Positions 24,715 through 36,800 of a stretch of 64,000 nucleotides of DNA are shown piece after piece. Position numbers and translations under genes: made by a program. Source of the stretch: Lateolabrax maculatus (Eukaryota > Chordata > Actinopteri > Acropomatiformes > Lateolabracidae). The notes under the pieces were generated by a model. It was not told where the DNA came from and ran no database searches. It saw only the letters and a program-made list of their open reading frames with translations. Within the stretch, counting starts at the first letter, position 1. Each line of letters opens with the position of its first letter. The stretch is taken from positions 3,289,001 through 3,353,000 of the forward strand of contig CM062197.1 of the NCBI GenBank assembly GCA_031216445.1, in the 5' to 3' direction.

Positions 24715-25300
24715 AGAAATACTCTGTTACAAGTAAAAGTCCTGCATTCAAAATATTACTTAAGTAAAAGTACAAGTATTAGCATCAAAATATACTTAAA
24801 GTATTGAAAGTAAAAGTACTCATTATACAAAATGGCCCTTTTGAGAGTCATACAGCAACATTATATCACCATATTACAATAATTGATGTTGCAGCTGGTA
24901 AAGGTGGAGCTTTCAATTTCAACTACTTTATATACAACTGATAGTTTAATTTATAATAATACATCATAATATGTTAGGTGACTTATATTTTGCATTTATA
25001 ACCTGAATAAGCGAAGTAACTATTAAATAATGTTGTCAAACAGATGTAGAGAAGTAAAAAGTACAATATTTTCCTCCAAAAATCTAGAAGTAGAAAGTAG
25101 CATAAAATGGAAATACTCAAGTCAAATTTTCTGTCAATCAACTAATTGTCTAATAGACTAATTTTAGGAAGTAAAGCTGTCAGATACATGTAGTAGAACA
25201 GTTCAAAATAATATATTATTTCCCTCTGAACTGTAGAGGAGTAGGAGAAAAGTCCCTCAAAATGCTCCAATAAATGTACTTAGTTACTATCCACCATTGG
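24715..25300. repeat. acttaagtaaaagtac-type interspersed repeat
   Basis: Carries the recurring words ttacaagtaaaagtcctgca, acttaagtaaaagtac and gtaaaagtactcatta, followed by a degraded tail ending near ccaccattgg. Same family as copies at 26660-27170, 34130-34720, 53760-54190 and 56140-56690. It is a widespread non-coding repeat in percomorph genomes; class unknown to me. Confidence 0.6.
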
Positions 25301-25439
25301 TTGTATGTGTGCTTAATATGTTGTAAAAATAAGGATGTAATATTTGCACGGTAGTTAAAGAAAAAACACACATATAATGTTGCAGGAAAGCTACAAAATA
25401 AAAGGTGTTTTTATCCCCGTTAGCCTGTAGTCAAAGTGC

Positions 25440-25930
25440 CCGGGCCCAGCTTCACCTCCCCGGGGAGACAGGAGACATAACCGCTGGCAGGACTGTTCCT
25501 TCTTAATATAAATGATCGGACTCAGCCAGAAAAAAAAGGAAATAAAAGAATAAACGTAAAATAAAGTGTAGAACTGCGGCGCTAGCTAGCCTCTGGCATT
25601 AGCAGGGGGGGGGGGCTAACTTACCTCCGTCCGTCACACCTGATAAACAAACATTATCTGTCCCCGCACACGGCACGCGGGTGTCTCCGCAGGTCCCGCG
25701 ACCGTCGGAGGACACAGTCCGTCCCGCTGCGACCGCGTCGAGGCAGAAGTTTCTGTTAAAGATCCTCGAAGGGATGAAAACCCGCTGATTTTCTGCCTTA
25801 ATTGAAGATGTAGCGGCGGCGCTGTCCGTCCCCTAGCGATAACCAATCAGAGGGCTCCTTTTCTTCTTCTCTTGGTTTTATTCCGTCGCGTTTGGCACGC
25901 AGTTTAAGGCGCATTACCGCCACCTAGTGG
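25440..25930 (-). promoter_or_regulatory. trim37: trim37 promoter / CpG-rich first exon region
   Basis: GC- and CpG-rich patch in an otherwise AT-rich context. A non-coding first exon probably runs from about 25850 down to 25625, where a GTAAG donor (complement 25620-25624) is seen. A CCAAT box (accaatcag) lies at about 25840-25850. No TATA box was recognised, as expected for a housekeeping CpG promoter. The transcription start is inferred, not shown. Confidence 0.6.
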
Positions 25931-26264
25931 CCGGGCCGCAGAGTTACATAAATACATAAATAGTCGAATAAAAGAAAATATAGATTTAAAAAAAAATCTT
26001 GCCATCTTTTTAAACAAAAATACACATCAAAATACAGCTTTTAATGCGTTTAAGGTCTCCGTATCAGGCTGATTATTATCAATACTGTCATTCACAACTG
26101 TCTGTAGAATGTATTTTGTTCTTTAGAGCTAAAACAGTCAATCATTTTCCAATTAAAAAAATGTGAGGATGTATTGCTATTGTTACTATTGTTTTCTTGT
26201 TTACAAATTTCATTGTTATTGTTTAGTATTTAAATGTTGATATGTACCTTCATTGTCTTTGTTT

Positions 26265-26645
26265 TCATGTGCATTTCTGGGTAAGTCGCCTACACTGACA
26301 GTAACGTGAGTGCAAAGATCCAAGGAATTTCTCTGGCCTTGAGTTTAAGGCGGAGCTGTGTTCAATAACTTGACCAAGTGCTTTACATACTGTGCTGTGT
26401 GTGCAATGAGTCATTTTGTAGTTGAATGGAGAGCACTCATTGGGTCTCTCCAGGAGGAAGGCTGACTTCTGACAGTGACCACAGAGTGAGTGGACGGGCT
26501 CTTTAACTGTACCTGGCTGTGAGCAGAAACAGAATTTGTTGGCCACAGGTGTGGCTGTCTTCTTTTTACTAAACCTGAGAGAGCAACATTTGAACCTGGT
26601 ACGTCCATTAACAAGGACAGACGTCAGAACAATATGCACCAATAG
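26265..26645. other. unassigned intergenic stretch with a 125-codon open frame
   Basis: A minus-strand open frame crosses this interval but has no recognisable domain and no clear splice context. It is treated as non-coding; a decayed mobile element is possible. Confidence 0.3.
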
Positions 26646-26659
26646 CTTAGCACCAACTA

Positions 26660-27170
26660 GAAGTCCTGTACTTAAGTACAGTTGAGTGGTATTTGTAATT
26701 TACTTGTTATGCTACTTTATACTACCACTCCTGTACTTTATATTGTACTTTTTACTCAACTACATGTAGCTTTCGTTACTGTTTTTAGTAGATTTTATAA
26801 ACAAACACATGTGATCAGTTTATAAAATACAAAGCAGTGTTATAGATTAAACCACCCAACAGAACAGAAATAAATTCAAATTAGCTCCACCTTGACAAAC
26901 AAACTGCAATGTTTCTGCATTATGAGTGCTTTTACTTTTAACACTTCATGTACATTTAGCTCATAATACTTAAGTACATTTTTAGAATGCAGGAGTACTT
27001 GTAACAGAGTATTTTACATTGTAGTGTTTATACTTTTACTAAAGTAAAGTAAAAACTACAATATTGTCCTAGGATATGTCGTGGAGTAGAAATGTAAAGT
27101 CATAATATGGAAATACTCCAGTTTTAGTATCTAAAAATTGTACAGTACTCAAGTTAATGTACTTAATTAG
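26660..27170. repeat. acttaagtaaaagtac-type repeat in the trim37/pou2f3 gap
   Basis: Contains gtcctgtacttaagtacagt, tttatactaccactcctgta, aatgcaggagtacttgtaac and cttttactaaagtaaagt. It occupies much of the interval between the two divergent genes. Confidence 0.6.
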
Positions 27171-27505
27171 AGAAGAAAGAAGAAAAAAATGTGCGAGTCA
27201 TTTTTCATCCTTTTGTGCAGATTATTGTTACTCAGCACCTTCATGATTGCATCACATATATACATACACATACATATATATATATGTATGTATATATACA
27301 TACATATATATATAAGTTTATTATTTCAGGATTTTGGCTTAAAATCAGCGAGAGCAAGTGTGACAAAATGGATGGAATAATACAGCATCTTGTTATCCAA
27401 AGTACTCTGTGGAGGACTAAGCACAGCCTTTTTTGTATGGACACACACACGCTAACAACACGCACACACGCATGCTGTAGTTTGCAGTAACCCCATTGTT
27501 GTTTT

Positions 27506-27549
27506 ATGCAAACAGGCTGGATGGGACGCACTGAGGCATATATGCAAAT
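27506..27549 (+). promoter_or_regulatory. pou2f3: octamer motifs at the pou2f3 promoter
   Basis: Exact consensus octamer ATGCAAAT at 27542-27549 (context catatatgcaaataag) and a one-mismatch copy ATGCAAAC at 27506-27513. The exact site overlaps a TATA-like string and lies about 30 nt before the inferred start of the first exon. POU2F proteins bind ATGCAAAT, so direct autoregulation is plausible but inferred. Confidence 0.6.
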
Positions 27550-27569
27550 AAGCCTATCAGGCAGCGCAG

Positions 27570-27721
27570 GGTGCACAGCAGAGGTGAACGTTTCTCCACT
27601 TAGGAAAATACTGATGAGCAGCCGTGGATTTCCGAAACTTTTTATCCCAATACGAGCTTCATTTTGAATAATCAAGGAGACAAACGGAGCTGGAGCCGCA
27701 CAAACCGTCTGTCTGTCTGAG
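27570..27721 (+). other. pou2f3: pou2f3 non-coding exon 1 with a short upstream ORF
   Basis: The inferred first exon ends at 27721 before a GTGAGT donor. Its 5' end is not known; about 27570 assumes the TATA-like string near 27540. It contains a 17-codon upstream ORF (27614-27667, beginning MSSRGFPKL) that ends before the main start. A stop codon in the frame of the main ORF precedes the junction, so translation must begin at 28000. Confidence 0.55.
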
Positions 27722-27999
27722 GTGAGTCTCCTCCTGTACAGCATCACTTACTTTTTTTAATATCTGAGTTTTAATAATGCGCCGTGTGATTACTTCATGT
27801 GGAGATGACTGTGATGGTGATTTATGGGAATATCTGCCTTGCTTATGAATATTACAACTAGGGATCACACAGGAGCGGAGGGGAGGGCGCATTAGAATAA
27901 ACTCAAGATCATTTTCCTGGGTGGCCTGAGTGCTTCATTGTCCTGGTAAAGTTACAATCCTGTAGGAAAATCAGCTATATTTATATTACAGATATTAAG

Positions 28000-28667
28000 A
28001 TGAGCGCAGACACGGTGGAGCAGTCGGAGGCTCAGGCTGAACAGGCAGGTAAGGATATTTCGGCTTCCTCGTGACCCACGTAAACACCTCCGAGTCACCT
28101 GCACACGTTCAACAGATGTGAGCCCGCAGAGGTGCAGGTGCTCGGCTCTGTTTGCTCTGCCACCGCCGGTGATGCTGGAGCAACACACAAAGACTTTCTT
28201 TATTGTATTTTCATTTGGAAAGAGTCCATAAGTTAATTTTCTTTTCTTTTTTAAATTTGATTTGCTACTTTAGGAAGTTATTTTCCATCAGCTTGTACGT
28301 GCAGAGTGTAAGAAGCTTTTTCATAAGAAGCTTTCTTGTGTTTACTTTTTTAAGTGTCCATTTTAATGTGTAAAAATCATGAAATTAGATCATTTTGTTT
28401 GGATTATCTGAGAGGATATCTGTCAGACTCTAGTATTCCAAATATCTTATCTTTTATGGTCTACATTTTAATACACACTGACTTTATGGTTCTGGACTTT
28501 ATCACTGTTGACTGTGGTGCTGTAATTTACATCAGGTCTTACAAACAATTGCAACTTTATTAAAGTAAAACTTTTCACAAGTTTTAAGCAACAAAATGTT
28601 TCTCATACTGGTACAAATAAAAGCTAAACAAGCAGCAATTTTGACCTGCTCCTGTAAGGTAGGCAGT

Positions 28668-28718
<51 letters not shown>

Positions 28719-31321
28719 ATATTGTGGCAGTTGGTTGCTATACCAGGATGCACCTGAGGCTGTTTGCTGAGAAACGCTTGCTGCCCAGAGGCTGAGGACG
28801 CAAACCGGCCACAAAACAAAACCAGGAACCAGCCTCAGAAAAAGTGGAACTTTTATTTAGACAAAGGTTGTGTGAGAGAAGTGAACATTTCTGTTTCATG
28901 GAAGTGCTCAATGAGCCTTTTTGTCAGTATATGATCACATGTGTCTTGTAGTATCTCTCCATGCAGACAGTTCTGGTTTTATTTGTCCAGGTTTTGGGAC
29001 ATCTGTCTCTGAGATTTCTGCCTCCACTCCAGTACAAACGCAGATTAATGTAATATAGTCTAAATATTATAGTAAATAAAAGTAAAAATTACATTAAAAT
29101 AATCAGCAGTGATGTGTCGGATCCACAGAGCTCACTGTTTTTATTGGAACCTCTTTCTTCCTAAGAAATATTAACTGATTATCCACAATAACACATAATA
29201 TAATTATGATATTTTTATTTTTATTATTATGAGCACCACAAAGTAAATTCCATTCATCTTCATTGTACTGGTGAGAAGGCAGAACTCTCAGAGACTAAAC
29301 AAATAAAAGCATCTGCATGGAGAGATACCACTAGAGTTAAGTGAGAGAATATGTTTCTTTTGTAATATGGGGGAACTGACCTTTTAACTCTTCAATCAAA
29401 TCAAGTAGAAGACAGCAGAGATATTTTAAACTGAGATATTCCCAGGAGCTCCGCACCAGCTCACTTTCTCCCTGAAGTCATGTTTACATTTTGGAAATAA
29501 CTTTGATTATGTTCAGTGGAAATGTGTTGTTGTTTTTTAACGCACCAACGCACAAGTTATAGATAGTTATAGTTATAGATAGTTATAGATAGTCGGGGCG
29601 GATGGTGGAAACACAAAGAGCAGGACTTTGACACCAGAGAGTTCTGTGAGTGGCCGAACAAAACCTCAGAGAAAACAAGCGGAGGGACATTTTGCAGATA
29701 CGTTCAGTATTTTTTGTCGTTTCCTCGCTTTGTTGATAAAAACATTACGTTTCTCTCAAAATGTATTTGCTGTTGCGAGGTGTATTTGAACATCATTTCC
29801 CGGAGACAGGGTTGCCGTTACATGTGTGTTCTTCACAGATCCGAACTGTGTCCTTTGTGTTGTTTGTTGTGTGTAAAAACCCGTCACTGAATTCAATTTT
29901 TTTAATCTTCAGTTAGGTTGAGACAATACAGTTCAACAGCACCACAAACTGCAGCCATCCAAAATGATCTCACACCTCTCTAAACAGTTATAACCGCCAT
30001 GAAGGGAGGATTTATTACAGGACTGTTGTATGAGACTGCATCAGTCTGGGCACCATGTACATTATAAACTGGCAACTGAGTGTGTTTTCTCAGAGGGTTT
30101 GAGTGAACGATCATTACAGAACACAATATTTAGGTCATTAATTTCAAATAAAACCTGGCTGAGCTGATACTCTGCCTCGGTCCCTGTTCCACACTGTGTT
30201 GTACCTGCAGGCAGGGTTTGATGTGGTGTGTTCAGACTGGAAAAGGGACGACATGAAGTACTCGAAGAAGTCATTGTGTGTATAAAATCTGCTGGTTGCT
30301 GTTGATGTAAACTATTGCCACACAGAAGCTGTGTCAGAGAGCTCCAGTGTTGTCCAAAAAGTAAAAACCAACCAATGAGTCACACTGTTGCACTGGGTGA
30401 CATGTTCCTTTATTACCGTGAACTCACTGCAGTTTATTTTGACTCAATCACCGTCCTGCTGCCCCAAATACTCACCAAAATGTTGATTAATCCACATCTG
30501 AAAATAGTCCCCAACAAATACACTATTCACTTTGTTTGAGTATAGTTTGCTGAAAAACTATAATGCCCAGCTGTCTTTTAAAAAAACAATGAAACTATAT
30601 ATTTGTGACATTTTTAAAGATTGGTCTTCAGTAGGAACCAGTGGGCTTTGGGGTTGAGAGCCATAGACAGGATACAGAAGTTAGAAAGTATTGAGAAATT
30701 AACTAATGCATTGTGGGTTTTTGTTGGTCTTTTCATGGCATTTGTTGAAAAGAAAAAAAATATAGAAAAACTTTAAACACCAGTGGCGTTCATACATCAC
30801 AGTTTTTGACGTCTGTTCGCGCACGTATTGTATAATTTCTTGTACAGTGATTTCTTGTAATTCAAAACCTGTATACTATCACAATTAATATAATAATACA
30901 TACAGTATACAGTACTATTAGGATGTAGGAATAAGATACAGCTTCTGTGACTGACTTTGTCCTGCAGAAATATCAAATTCAGCCTCAAGACTAACTGAAG
31001 TCAAACAGATGATTGTGCTGGAGGGACGATGTGTTCCCTCTGCACTTTATCACAATTTACTTATATTCTGCTCAATTTGTTGTGACTGACTCTTAGTGTG
31101 CGAACATCGTTTCCAGTGTGTGTGTGTGTGTGTGTTTGTATGTGTGTCTGTATGTATGTGTGTGTGTGTGTGTGTGCAGATGGAGCTCTAACACTGGTAA
31201 CACTAATCCTGCGCTCGGAGCCTGATTTGCATGTCTTGGTCATTTCCATACTGGAAGTTTGGCTGTGAAGCTGGTTGTGCTCGGGGGGGCAGTGGCATAG
31301 TGGGGCAGAGGTGAGGTTGGG

Positions 31322-31359
<38 letters not shown>

Positions 31360-31425
31360 GGGGGAGGGGGGGGGGGGGGGGGTTATAGGTATATTTGCAT
31401 CGTGTGTCTCCAGCAGCTCACTGCG

Positions 31426-31480
<55 letters not shown>

Positions 31481-33743
31481 TACACACACACACTCCCAAA
31501 GGCCCCATTTGACATTCAAATGATGGGAGCTTATCCAGTGCACCTTTGAACTCTCCTCCTCCTCCTCTATCGGCCTCTCCTCTCCACATGCACTCGACAC
31601 TGAACGCTGCACACACCAGGAGGGAAACTGCTGCACTTCTTGAAAAGACTTGTCAGAAGTGTGTTTTTGTAGACGCAGCTCAGTCAGCAGCCAGTGAAGT
31701 GAATATACATGTACATAGCTTCCTATCTATCTATCTATCTATACATCTATCAATCTATCTATCTATCTATCCATATTTTTTCATAATTTACAGAAAAATA
31801 AGAGGGACTTATTTATAGGAACTTATTTATGGAGTGAGGTGACAGGTTTTTAATTTTAATTTTGATCTATTAATCATTTGTTATTGTATTTCGGTGTATT
31901 TCTAGTTTGCACTTTGCACTGCTGCTATAACATTTTAAGTTGGGACCTTGTTATGAACAAGTGTTCTTACTGTGACATGTTGTCTCCTGGAATAGATCCA
32001 TAATTACATCAAATTAAAAACAAACCAAAGCTCCCAAAAAGCCAAAAAGGTCAGCTTTATTTTTCAGAAATAGTTTTTAGTTCAGTTTGATCTAATCGGA
32101 AATAAAGTTAGATGAAAGTCTACTGAAACGATTGGGAAATTATGTCATTACAGCCATAATAAATAATAGTATAAACACAAAATATCACAATAAAACACTG
32201 AAATCATGTGTCACGTCCACACGTAGCTAACACTGAATACTAACAGACTTAAATTGATCTTTATGTGACTTGATTTGTTTTGTGTTCTTTCTCTCTGTTG
32301 ACACTTAGAGCAAAACGGGATCGACTTCAACCGACAAGTGAGTAACAGAGTTCCTAATAACTTGCTGCACTTCCTGTGTTCAGATTTCTATAAATAAGGA
32401 TTCCATGAATGAAGTCTCTGTCGTCTCTGCTTTGTTTAACATGTACTAACATTTTCCCGTTCGCTGGCACACTGAGACACAGTAATGTTTGTATCCAGCA
32501 CAGTGGGCGAGGCCGCTGCCGTGTGCACACTTTCATGATGTCTTTTAAGGAGCAAACATGGGTCAGATTTATTTCTTAATCTCTGGGAAAAACGTTAAGG
32601 AACTTTTCCCATGTCGCTACACCATCCGTCTCGACCAGCCGTGTGTGGCTTTTATTTAAGCCATCAAGAGAAAGCAAAAACTCAACCAAAGCACCGGGTC
32701 CTTGGATGTTATTCAATATTCTATATTTTTGTCTTAAAGTCTTATGAAAAGACTAAATATTATATATATATATTCTTTATTTTAAAAAATGCTCAATAAT
32801 GTCCTCAAACAACTAATCACTGTAGTTTTTACCAAACGTTACTCAAACATGGGTAAATAGTCTGGGACTATTTTCAGTGGCGATTTAATATGCATCTGGT
32901 GCTCAGGTGCTGTGGTTTCCGGCCTTTTTGGCTTGTGACCCTTCAATGCAAAGTGATCAGTAAACACTTGTTGGAGTTGCAAGCAGTTTAACCAAAGAGT
33001 GATGTCCCCTTCCCAGATTTATTAATTTGAACAGTTTTTAGGGGCTTGAAGTGGTGAAACTTTCCAGCAAAGATATAGTTTAATTTTAATAATGGCTCAG
33101 TAATTTCCTCAAACAGCTGGCCACTGTAGTTTCTATGGAGTACTGGAGTAAATTGTGCATTTGTTGGGGACTATTTTCAGCTGCGGATTTATACACATTT
33201 GGTGCTTTAGTAAATAGCAGGTAAAATGGGATTCATTAAAAAATAAACTACAGTGTGTCGAAAGTAATGAAGGATGGAACTCTGTGGCACAGACAAATAA
33301 GATGTATCAGACAATATTAGTAATGAATTCAGTGTTAGTTTAAGTGTTTTCATGGGATTAGTTGAAAAATATAGATTATCAAAAAACTTTCTGTATCCGT
33401 TGACACACCTAATAATGAAGATCAGTTTGAATATAAATAGCCTCGAGCCGTCACCCGGGACACAAGCTAACATCCTCGGGATAAACTACCGTCTCACCCC
33501 ACAGGTGACAACAACTGCCCCCATCTCTTTAGGAACATCTCAAATAGTTTCCAGCTATTTGGATAGTTCAACAAACATTATATTCGTCACATTTCTTCCA
33601 GTGCTCGTGTTTTCAGGAAGTGACATGGGAGGGCATGGGGGGGGGGGGATATTTGCATACTGGCTTGCCCAAAGGGAGGGAGAGAGTCTATCACTCTTTC
33701 TATCATGTTTAGTAACCAAACTGGTCCTGGGGCGAGTGTGTGT

Positions 33744-33779
<36 letters not shown>

Positions 33780-33784
33780 ACTGT

Positions 33785-33839
<55 letters not shown>

Positions 33840-36800
33840 GTCAGACACATGCACCCATTCTTGCCCCTGAGGTTACACTGGATGTTAATAAGAGTAAGAT
33901 AATAATGAGTGAATACTGTTTGGCTGTGCTGTCGATGTGTTAGATAAAGACAGAGGACATCAACGACTCGCCTCATTCAGCCTCCTCACTGAAGACATGT
34001 CACCTGACACAGGGCTCTCCGATGCCTGCAGGTCAGCTGACTGGGGTAAGACTCGGACTCGGGCTCACTCAGTAACTTATTTTACATCCGGGCACGTCGT
34101 CTGAGAGTAGACGAACTCTTCATCGGAGACTGGAAGAAGTACTCTGATTTACCTAAGTAAAAGTAGAAATACGACAATGTAAAAGTATGTTGAAAGTAAA
34201 AGTATTGCACTTTAATGGAAGACACTAATGAGTTGCATTATGGGAAATGTAGGATCCTGTGCTTTTGAGCCATTTTAGAGAATAAAGCGGGGATGTCTCA
34301 GCCCCTTATTTTGACTCGTACTAAATCACTGAAGTAACAAACTAAAAGTGAACCAAAGAGCTGCACCTGTCTACAAGACTTCACCAAAATGTCCTTAAAA
34401 TAACATCTTAAAAGTAAAGGCACTCCTCAATTATACAATAATATAAATCATTTGGGATATTTTTTAAATTAAGTGTACTTTTAATTTTTTTTTACTTGAA
34501 GTACATTTTGTTAATAATACTTGGATACTTTAACTCACGTGAAGTTTTTATACTGCAGTATTGCTAATTTTACTTGAGTAAAGGATCTAAAACTTCATTG
34601 AACACTGATTATGATTTATTATAATGTAATGAAGAAAAGCTGCTCGTATGTGTAAAGTACAAGTACCTCAAAATTGCACTTAAGGACAGTTAGTTATTTT
34701 CCACCACTGAAAAATACAAATGCCCTAAACTATCAAAAGTTAAGGTATCATTATATCAATATATCAATTATATCATTATTAAATTTTAATCAGCAAAGTA
34801 GTAACTATAGCAGTCAGATAAATGTAGTAGTAGAGTGTTCGAATTCAGTACATTCACTTCAAAGTCAACCCTGAAGCTGAGTCTCCCTTTACAGGAGGGT
34901 CCAGGCTGACGTTGTGTTTTGTTTTTGCTCCAGGAGCTCACCTCCCTCCACCCCATGCAGCAGCTGGTTCTGATGCCTCCGTCTCACCTGTCATCTCCCT
35001 CGTCCTTCCTGCTCTCCCAGAGTCCCACCAGCCACCAAGGTCTCTAAAAAACTTCCACTTCGTCAACATAACAAATGGGGGAAGGGTTTATCAGTAAATA
35101 TAAGTCTACAGACAGTAGCCAGTTATCTTAGCAGAAAGTCTGGCTTGGCTCTGTCCAAAGGTAACAAAATCTGCCTACAAGCATCTTTAAATCTCCCAAA
35201 TGAATGTGTCGTATCTTGTTTGTTTAATCTGCACAAAAACTGGACAAATGTACAAATTACACATATAAATTTTAAGGAGGTCTAGGTGAGGGACTATGTC
35301 TTGGCCAGGAGCCGTAACGCAGCAGAAATGTGTTAAATATCATAGATGTGTTGTCTTTAAGGAATACATCGATATCTTGAAAAGCATTTTGATTTTCTTT
35401 CTTTCTAAGAGTTAAATAAGAAAACTGATATTACATGTCTTAGTAAGCTAAGACATGTGATATCATTTCATGAAATATCATGATAGCATCAACACTGAAA
35501 GCAGGTGGAAACAGCTGGTTGGTTTAGAATATGCCTTTGAGCTAATTAAGTAACACCTCTGACCTTGTTTCTTTCTTTCTAACTGAAACAGGAGGATAAA
35601 AACAAGAACTTGTCTGTTAAAAAATACACCTAACATTAAAGTTCTTCTAAAGCTCACTAATCGACACGTTGTTGTTTAATCTGTAAAGAGAAATGTAAAA
35701 AGATCAATTTGTTGTTTTTGGGGAAGGTGCATGCTGGATCTACTTCTTGACAAACAGGAGCAGCAGCTTCCCAGAGTCTTGTTGTCGCAAACAGATGACT
35801 GATCAAAACCTGCTCTTTTTGTTCTTTGCAGCCCTTCTGCAGCAGAACCTGCTGTCCCTTCCTGGCCAGAGTCAAACTAGTCTCCTCCAGCATCAACCTG
35901 GACTGGCTCTGACCCCACAGGTAAATCCAGACCACTTCCTGTCCAAACACACATCAGACAGACAGACGATTTAAACAACTCTGCAGGCCTCCTGGGCACA
36001 AGGGAACTTTAAAGCTCATTGTTTTGGATTTATAAAGACTTGATCCTGCAACTTTACCGTGTTATTTCACTCTTGCTGCTCTCATCAACTTTGTTTTCGG
36101 TAAAAAAAACCCAGTGTACACTACCTGCCCACCACCAGGCAGCAAGACAGACACTGTGCGACTTGCTGGTGAACATAGTGGAGGATTTATCAGAGCTGGT
36201 GGAGACCAAAAACGGAGCTAAAAGAGAGTGAATATTGGACTTACATTCATCAGGTGGACACAAATACGCTCTGTAACTTAAAAGATGATAATAGATCAGT
36301 GGCCAAAAAATCTGTTAATTCAAGTTTAAAGGTACAATAAAGGTACAAAACTATACTTTTGGTACAAATGTTACTTGCTAGAGATTGTAGCTGTACAGTA
36401 AAGTGCTCTTATAACAAGCTTTTAAACCTCCAACGCTACAGTTCTGCTCGTTCATGCAAAGTGCAGCTGGCTCGATGAAGGCTGTGTTGTCAGACGGCAG
36501 CGATGTTAACCAGGACAGAAACAAGTGAGGGTCACTGAAAGCAGCACAGGCTGTGATGATGAAGACTAACAGGGACCATAAGGACTGAGCCAAACAGGCC
36601 AAGAACGAAGACCGAAAGCTCTGAATACCAGCAGAAAAGCCAAAAAATGAACATCTGAGTCTTGTAGATACGTTATAATTACTGTTGTTTCTCTGTGCTG
36701 TTTCTCTGATCCAGGCTATGAGTCGCTCTGGTCTGGGAGGACCGTCTATGGAGAACCACATGGACATGTCCCACCTGCAGATGCCCAAACACATGTCGGT

